NCBI RefSeq assembly: GCF_002994745.2
Contig: NC_037094.1
Coordinates: 44,281,139 to 44,345,138, forward strand
DNA length: 64,000 bases
Source of the DNA: Rosa chinensis
Lineage: Eukaryota > Streptophyta > Magnoliopsida > Rosales > Rosaceae
Reading direction: 5' to 3'
Notes under the pieces: generated by a model
Databases searched by the model: none
Told to the model about the DNA's origin: nothing
Seen by the model: the letters and a program-made list of their open reading frames with translations, nothing else
Translations under genes and position numbers: made by a program
Part shown: positions 57,661 to 64,000 of the stretch, one piece after another
Numbering within the stretch: the first letter of the stretch is position 1
Layout of the letters: every line of letters begins with the position of its first letter

Positions 57661-58206
57661 GATTATATACTGCTTATACTTAAAATCCATTCATCCATTG
57701 TTGTTATGCTTTGTGTAGATACCTCCACTAGCATGGCTTATTCTCTATGTCACTAAGGATAAGCAACACTCTCTTGGTGCGCCCACAAGCCATGGTGGGG
57801 CCCAACCGCAACATGCATTCTGTAGCCCGACATACAACCTACCTCATAGTAGTTGGAGGCAGTCAAGACCTCGCCAGGAAGCAACCTTCCCGGCCTTGCC
57901 AAGTTACCTTCACAACATGCTTTTCTACACTAGAATAGTTATCTTTTGCATCCCACATTGGAAAACATGTAAAGGAGAGTGGCTCCATTCCTTATAAAAG
58001 GGACCACTCCTCCCACTTAGAATACCACTCCATTACAATACTTGTAATCCTATTGGGCCACAAGGCCCAAACACTAGTTAAAGATTTCAAGTGGATGTAG
58101 TCTCTCTCTAAGGTGGGAGGCGAACCACTATACTTCTTCTGTCTCACTTACTCTCTCTATCTCTTCTCTCTAACATTAACTAGACCCCTCGGTCACACAC
58201 GTTAAC
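57661..58206 (+). repeat. LTR-like sequence with USE and TATA boxes, probable solo LTR
   Basis: Starts TGATTATATA directly at the break of the Reina-like element and ends near CACGTTAACA. It contains a promoter box pair (57950-58000), a CCTATTGGGCC polyadenylation-like part and a CT-rich end. I found no matching target duplication, so the borders are approximate. Copia- or TRIM-like by its look. Confidence 0.5.
57950..58000 (+). promoter_or_regulatory. USE-like box plus TATA box in the 57.7-kb LTR
   Basis: ATCCCACATTG (57950-57960; one change from RTCCCACATCG), then 32 nt, then TATAAAAG (57993-58000). Confidence 0.6.
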
Positions 58207-58254
58207 ACTTTGTTTGTCAATTCTAAGCCTTAGAGGTGAGCCAAACCATACAAG

Positions 58255-58848
58255 TTACATCCACGGACACAATAGAATGACATGCTCAATTATTTCTTCA
58301 AAGACACCACAGATAGGACAAATTAGGGAAGCAGTGACTCTTATCTTATAGAGATTAAATTGGGTAGGAATAGCACCAAATAAAGCTCTCCAAAAGAAAT
58401 GCTTGATCTTTGGTAGAGTGTCCAAATTCCAAATCAACTTCCAGTAGTGCTTCTCTATAGAATGAGAGGAGTGCTTAGAGCTAGGATTGGATCTGAGTTG
58501 TTTGGAATGGTACCAATGGTACCCAGACTTTAATGTATAATCTCCATTTTTGTTCCAAGGCCAGACAAGTCTATCACTACTTTCACCATCTCCACTTGGA
58601 ATAGCTTGGATCATATTGACCATCCTAGGCTGTAAAAGATGTAGAATATGACTTAGAGACCAGGAATGAGTATCCCAATCTTTTAAAGAATCCACCCGGA
58701 CAAGGGGGTTCATGGTAACATCACCAGTAGGGATTAGAGGGCCAAATGATGGTGGGGGGAGCCAGTTATCCCTCCAGATGTTTATTAACCTGCCATTTAT
58801 CACTTGCCAAGAAGAGCCATGGAAGATAATGTCTTTTGCTTCAATCAG
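58255..58848 (-). pseudogene. LINE ORF2 fragment, RT zinc-binding domain
   Basis: Minus-strand open frame with GSSWQVINGRLINIWRDNW, then DGDYTLKSGYHW-like (NGDYTLKSGYHW), LPKIKHFFWRALFGAIPT and CPICGVFEEIIEHVILLCPW. This is the zf-RVT domain that follows RT in plant L1 elements (C-x2-C ... H-x4-C). Cut on its 5' side at about 58848 by the next element. No stop inside, but clearly a fragment. Confidence 0.85.
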
Positions 58849-60050
58849 GCTAGGCCTCGTCAACGGGCAAGGCCGGGCCCTGCTCGGCCCATTCATAGTG
58901 GGCTTGGGCCAGGCCGGGCTTTATTATAAATCGAAGGATCCAAGCCGGTCCATATAAAGCGAGCCTTGCAGGCTTTTTCGGGATGGGCCTTGTGGGCTTT
59001 ATTTATAATAAATATTTAAAGACACTAATTTTTTTATAAATCTATGTTTATATATCATACATTTCAAAGAGCAACCTCTATCAATTCAAAGAAAATGGGA
59101 AAACCGACCGTTGGATGTGATTATTACAATAAATTTGGTCAATTTCACCATAGTTTTGAACCCAATCGGATTGGTCAACCATAGTCATTTGTATGTTTTC
59201 TTGGTTGATCGATGGCGTGACGACCGCGAAACGTGCTTATTTTTTTACATCACGTTTGTAAATATTTCATCGATGGATGTGCGTGGACATAAGATAAAAA
59301 TTTCAATTTTAATTACAAATACGTTGGTCTATACCAATTTGCCTCCTAAAATTATATAACTTATACATTGTATTTAAATTGTTGAGGTTCATTCTAAAGA
59401 AAATATGAAGTGGAAAATGAATTTGGAGAAACCAACCGCTCGATGGAGAGATTGTAATGTTTTATGGTGGTTGTAAAATTTTCAGCCAATTTGGTTTTCG
59501 TTTCGAATTCGATCAACTAGGTCAAACTGAATTACTCATATAAACCTATATTTATATCATACACACTCTAAAGAGCAACCTCTATCAATTGAAAGAAAAT
59601 GGAAAAACCAACCGTTAGCCAATTTCACCTTATTTTCGAATCCGATCGAATTGGTCAATCGTCGTCACTTAGTTTAGGGTTTAGGTGTTTTATGGTGGTT
59701 GTAAAATTTTCAGTCAATTTGGTTCTCGTTTCGAATTCGATCAACTAGATCAAACTTAATTACTCTTATATTTGTTGAGTTTAAGAAGATGAACAAGAAT
59801 GGGTTCAAGAACATGAACAATTGAGATTTCTTTTGTTTTTTTTTTTTTTTTTTTGCCTTTTTGCTGGGTTTGAGAAGATGAACATGAAGAAATGTTAGGT
59901 TCATACTTATCGGATTGGGATTTTTTTTTTTTTTTGAGAATATATTGGATTGATCTTGGTTAATAGAAAAAGCAAAAAAAAATTAATCATCTTTTATTTT
60001 CAATATAATAAATTATTATGTTTTATTTTAAATTTTAAATTTATTCATTT
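58849..60050. mobile_element. GGCC-rich, hAT-like fragment and repeated AT-rich DNA
   Basis: The first 140 bp have GGCC/GGGCC words like the ends of the 49.6-kb hAT-like element. After that come diverged direct repeats: 59461-59530 recurs at 59689-59756, and 59055-59115 recurs at 59560-59625. No coding domain, no second terminal repeat found. Uncertain class. Confidence 0.35.
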
Positions 60051-60477
60051 AGGATTTGATGGAGTGGAAAAGTCTTTTTTGCCCTCATTTTTGGTCTCGC
60101 ATGCATCAGACGTGACTCGAACTAAAGGAGTCGTGACAGAAAGTTGATGTAGGTTCTACGTTGACAAGAAAATATAAGTCTAGGTATCACATTGATACGT
60201 TTGAAAGTTCAGGTATCATTTTGATAGTCCTCAGAGTCTCCAGACACTGTTCGTGCATTTTTCCCTTTAGGATTTGATGGAGTGGAAAAGTCTTTTTTGC
60301 CCTCATTTTCGGCCTCACATGCATCACACGTGACTCGAACTGATGGAGCCGTAACGGAAAGTTGATGTAGGTACTACATTGACAAGAAAATATAAGTCCA
60401 GGTATCACATTGATACGTTTGAAAGTTCAGGTATCATTTTGACAGTCCTCAGAGTCTCCAGACACTGTTCGTGCATT
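60051..60477. repeat. Tandem duplication of a MULE-like terminal sequence, two units of about 218 bp
   Basis: AGGATTTGATGGAGTGGAAA at 60051 recurs at 60269. Each unit runs through 'GAAAGTTCAGGTATCATTTTGA' in kind to ACTGTTCGTGCATT. Phrases such as these, with 'cannot-exceed' style repeats of GTATCA, occur at ends of plant MULE-type elements. About 94% alike by eye. Confidence 0.6.
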
Positions 60478-60484
60478 CCCAAAA

Positions 60485-61740
60485 ACTAAAGTTAATATTT
60501 ATGGTAATTTTGTATAAAAGGGAAAGTTACTGTGGTAGGTTTCCAATTCCGGAAACCCACCCCGAGTAACTCCCCCTCTCTCTCTTCGGGTTTCTGTTTT
60601 CTAGCGTTTCTTCACCATCCGGCCACTAGTCTCGTTTGGACCGTCTCCTCCTCCTTTACAAGCCTATTGTGGTGGATCACGGCGTTTTGGCCGGAAGGGA
60701 GGGATCAAAACAAAAAATCGATCACTGTAGTAGTTGGATTCCACCGACGATTTCTCCGGATTTCGGCCACCAAACCAGTCTTGTTTGGAAGCCCATTCTT
60801 TGCTGATGAATCCCTCCAAGCCTCTTGAAGCAATTCAAAGCGTGGAGGACGAATCGAAGTTTTGAAACTTTAATTGTTCAAATTGGCCCTATTTCGATCA
60901 AGCTTGATTTCCGGCCAGCCAAGGTATTTCTGGGCTTTGTTGTAGTTGAGAAAGTTGTTGGGAATGTTGAGATGATCTTATTGGTGAAATTTGGTGACCT
61001 GGATTAGAGTTGGCCGGCAGCGCGTGGAGGCGTGAGGGGCAGTTTTTGACTTGCTGTTTTTGGCTAGATAAAGTAATTGGGAGTTGTAGAATTTGTAGAT
61101 ATGATTTTGGTGGAAATTGGAGAAGTTTGATATCGATTGTGAATTTTCGAAGTTTGGAGTTTTTGTTGTCGATTTATGGGAATCCAACCACTGAATCTTC
61201 CTCATTTCCACTATGGAACACTTTAATCGACGAATCGATATAAGTGGTGGAGTTTGGAATGAATCCGAGGAAGTTTGGAGGTTTTGGTGCTAATAAGCGA
61301 TATTTAGAATTCGGTTTATATTTAACATAAATTTAAATTTTGTTCTATGCCTAGTTATTTATGAGTGCTACATTGTACAGGACGTAAGGATGATCCACAC
61401 AAGGAGAGTTCGGATCGACGGCAGCCTTGGCTGCATCGGGTTTTCTTGAGCTGAACATCATTCAGATTATTTTCCTTAATTGTTGCATGCATCGGGTTTT
61501 TCAAGGAATAAACGTGGGAAAGTATAAAATCCATTTTTCTTTACAATTACTTATTTTTGTCCATTCATGCTAACGTTTTTCAATGCTTTCCTCTGGGCCC
61601 TTTGGTTTCAAATGCCCAGTTTGCAGAGCAGCTGTTTGGCATTAGGAGTTGAGGCTTAGCACCACTGCTGCCATCTATCATTCGTAGGTTACTTGCTAAC
61701 CTACTGAGTGTATCGTTTTTCTATTCTCTTTCCTTAGATT
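60485..61740 (+). repeat. Truncated LTR of the same family as the 2316-4840 solo LTR
   Basis: Plus-strand match to the reverse complement of element B: GGTTTCCAATTCCGGAAACC region (60540), CGGCCA-rich part, then GCATGCATCGGG, AAGTATAAAA, GGGCCCTTTGGTTTCAAATG and GTAGGTTAC at 61480-61700. Both ends are missing: the 5' end is cut near 60485 and the 3' end at the CACTA-like end. Confidence 0.75.
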
Positions 61741-62045
61741 CACTACTAAAAACAATTGCAATTTCTTCGAAAATTTGCCACGGCATCTCTTTTCGTCGTG
61801 AAAACTATGTTTTTGCAACGGCGCGTGCGATGGCATTTTTGTAATATTTTTAAGACGGATCTAGTGTTTCCGTTGAATGAATTTAAATAGAATGCGACGA
61901 GTTTCATTTTTCCGTCACTTATATTCTCACTAAACGAGGAATTCTGGACTCCAGAGAAGGAAAACAAAATCAGAGTGAGTTCTCGAATATACACATAGGC
62001 ACAGACAGAGAAGAGAGCCAAATTCAAGCAAACAAAACCAAGAAA
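61741..62045 (+). mobile_element. CACTA-type transposon end
   Basis: Begins CACTACTAAAAACAATTGC, with GCCACGGC, GTCGTG and GCGACG-type subterminal words, as in plant CACTA elements. The opposite end was not found within the window, so the extent is unknown. Confidence 0.5.
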
Positions 62046-62049
62046 TGGA

Positions 62050-62216
62050 TTGGGTATGGAGGACGACGAACTGCGGCTGGCATTAACCCCAGATCTGATG
62101 GCGAGCGATGCTATACTAGAAAGATCAAAGGTGGTGATGATGCGGTGCAGGATAGAGGAGGTGAAGATTGGAAAGTTCATCAGAAAGTGTGAGAAGATCG
62201 AGAAGCTTCTCAGGTA
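62050..62216 (+). pseudogene. Unrecognised exon-like ORF behind the CACTA end
   Basis: ATG at 62056 (MEDDELRLALTPDLMASDAI), then a Lys/Glu/Arg-rich helix-like stretch ending EKIEKLLR. A GT (CTCAG|GTATTG) follows, as at an exon end. About 50 residues; I do not know the protein. The leader upstream looks transcribed (AGAGAAGAGAGCC). It could be a host first exon or a fragment captured by the transposon; no second exon was identified. Confidence 0.35.
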
Positions 62217-64000
62217 TTGCGCTGGCCGATATCTTTATCTCTCTCCTTCTTCAATTTCCATAAATTCCATAGATATCAGAGTTGTCACCGCTTTGGTGCT
62301 TTAGGGTTTCAATGAATTGTTGAAATTGTTCAGCGAAGAATTTGGGATTTTGTAAAATTGGGTTTTAATTAGACGACCTTACTACTTTGGTTGCCCATTT
62401 TATAATTTTGTGACAGTTGATAGTTTAATTCCCCTATCACTAACGACGCCTGTCTCTCTCACTCACTGTGCTCGAGACGCTCCCCGTCTCCTCCTTCTCC
62501 GATCTACCTCCCAATCTGGTAAAACCATAACTCACATTCCCCTCCTTCTCTTTTCTCTATGCATTTGTATGTCAAAAGTATTCAATTTGCTTCGCGTATT
62601 GCCAAGAATCTTTATTTTGTTTTTAAAAGAATGCAAGCCACTACCAAGAATCTATTCAAGTTTAATCTTAAAGACCCTGCCATGAATCAATGTACGAGAT
62701 CTCTTATGTTGTTTTGATCAAGATCTTGAGCTTGCTACTACATTTAATGAAATGTCCTACAACTAATCCTATTTTCTTATCTGTTTTTTGTTAAGTTGTT
62801 GACTTGAAATTATGGCTTGTCCATTTCAGCTATGAAGCCCATATGTTCTTATCCTAGGCACTGGAGTCTAGCTAGTACTATTTCTCTTTTGCTTAAATGA
62901 AATTTCCTAGAGCCCAGAAGGAAAAAAAAAGATATTCAGAAAGGCATGTAATGCTGGTGTCATTTATGTCCTTATGGACATTTCATTTGAAAATGCATCA
63001 ATCTATCATCTCTGTTATTTCTTTTTCGGTAATCTTCATTAAGATCATACAAAATAACACTGTATTCTAGTGACAGCTAACCATATGCATAATGCATGGT
63101 GTGGAACGTAAACAAGATAGTTCTTTTTTATTAGTGTCAAATTAGGAGTCAGTTCATTACCAATTGATGAATCAAACTGCAAAATTAATTCTACCAATGT
63201 ATATGAGAAGTATTCTTGTCTGCATGCATTATCATATGACATGCGTCTTGTAACTTAGCTATTTTAGGTAATGTAGAGAACATGCATGGGAGTCACATTG
63301 ATGAGGCTGGTTGAAAAACAGAAAATTGAAGGACAATCACACTTGGTTCGTCCACACAGTGTTCCTCTTCAAGTCACCTAGTGGGTGGGGAATCAAGGGT
63401 GGCTTTGAATTCACAGCTAGTCAAAATTGGCTCTTACCAGTTGGATACTAAGCCTAAATTGAAAGATAAAGCTCATACTATCAGCTCCTATTTGGTGAGT
63501 TCAACATTAGTTTGTCTGTATATTTGTGTATATACATAGGCATAATTGAATTTTGGTCATCGTGTTTGGAAATTGTTGGCAATTATACTTATTTTCTGCT
63601 TAAAGCATATGCTTGGAATTGTATTATCAATTTTTGAGTTGTTGTAAAAGTTAATTGTTGTTTGCTTCAGTGTTTGGATGGGATTTTGAAGCATAAGCCA
63701 ATTTTATCATTACTGGTCTTTGAAGATGGGATTTTGTAAACATGTCAAGGAAAACTAAAATTCCGGATCTTCAATTTTGTTTAAATTGGTACATGATAAT
63801 AAAAGTCTTATGTGATTATGTTTTTGGGAGATGTAGATATGAACTTGAAAATAATGGGCTTGGTTCTTCTTTGTTGGTTTCTCTTATTGATTAAATCAAT
63901 TGCTACACTTCTTGATGAACCTAGCTGTGATGATATTGACAAAAACAAATCATCATATTATACTTTTTATCATGTCTATGTCAATGTATACACTGATTAT
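62217..64000. other. Non-coding DNA to the window end
   Basis: AT-rich, no coding domain recognised. If 62056-62216 is a real first exon this would be its intron, but I see no convincing further exon. Confidence 0.5.

Overview
The window is nuclear DNA from a flowering plant, most likely a eudicot. It has plant genes with introns, plant transposon lineages (Tat-type Ty3/gypsy, chromovirus-type gypsy, L1-type LINEs, MULEs, hAT, a CACTA end) and no bacterial-style gene organisation. A rosaceous species is possible from the look of the repeats, but I cannot prove it. Only two host genes are convincing: an eight-exon plastid RETICULATA-RELATED gene (40411-46261, +) and an intronless ELO-type fatty acid elongase gene (48224-49003, +). 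Nearly everything else is nested mobile DNA.

Layout. 1-7704: a minus-strand Tat-like gypsy element (A), cut by the left window edge, carrying a complete 2.5-kb solo LTR (2316-4840) between perfect 5-bp target duplications. 7705-11225: an older gypsy LTR-like region, split by a short MULE (8343-10778, 9-bp target duplication) that itself contains a 1.9-kb solo LTR (8584-10507). 11225-11672: a LINE 3' end. 11770-18085: the 3' half of a second Tat element (D), with pol on the minus strand and its antisense gene on the plus strand. 18086-18320: one end of a MULE. 20269-23446 and 35173-35744: the 5' half of a Tat element (F). 23447-35172: a complete young Tat element (C), 11.7 kb, LTRs with 3 differences in 509 bp, inserted in F with CCAGG duplications. 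35745-37034: the rest of the MULE, carrying an ORC1-like gene fragment. 37.5-39.7 kb: a foldback MITE and an ORF1-only LINE relative. 40.4-49.0 kb: the two host genes, with a hAT MITE and a tandem duplication between them. 49578-51936: a hAT-like element containing a second ORF1-only LINE. 51983-52955: another non-LTR retroposon. 53942-57660: a degenerate chromovirus-type gypsy element. 57661-61740: LTR, LINE, hAT-like, MULE and LTR fragments. 61741 onward: a CACTA-type end, one small unrecognised coding exon, then non-coding DNA.

Most interesting points. (1) A single inversion of about 17.7 kb (18086-35744) reunites two separately broken elements at once: D plus F become one Tat element, and the MULE regains both terminal repeats and a matching 9-10-bp target duplication. 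(2) Five LTRs from three families carry an RTCCCACATCG-type box exactly 32 nt upstream of a TATA box, the architecture of plant snRNA promoters. (3) The antisense gene of the Tat family has its own TATA-like box and two phase-consistent introns conserved in two copies. (4) Non-LTR elements with only ORF1 have intact ends; one has a 10-bp target duplication. (5) The plastid gene has a 1-nt frameshift that removes its last 64 residues.
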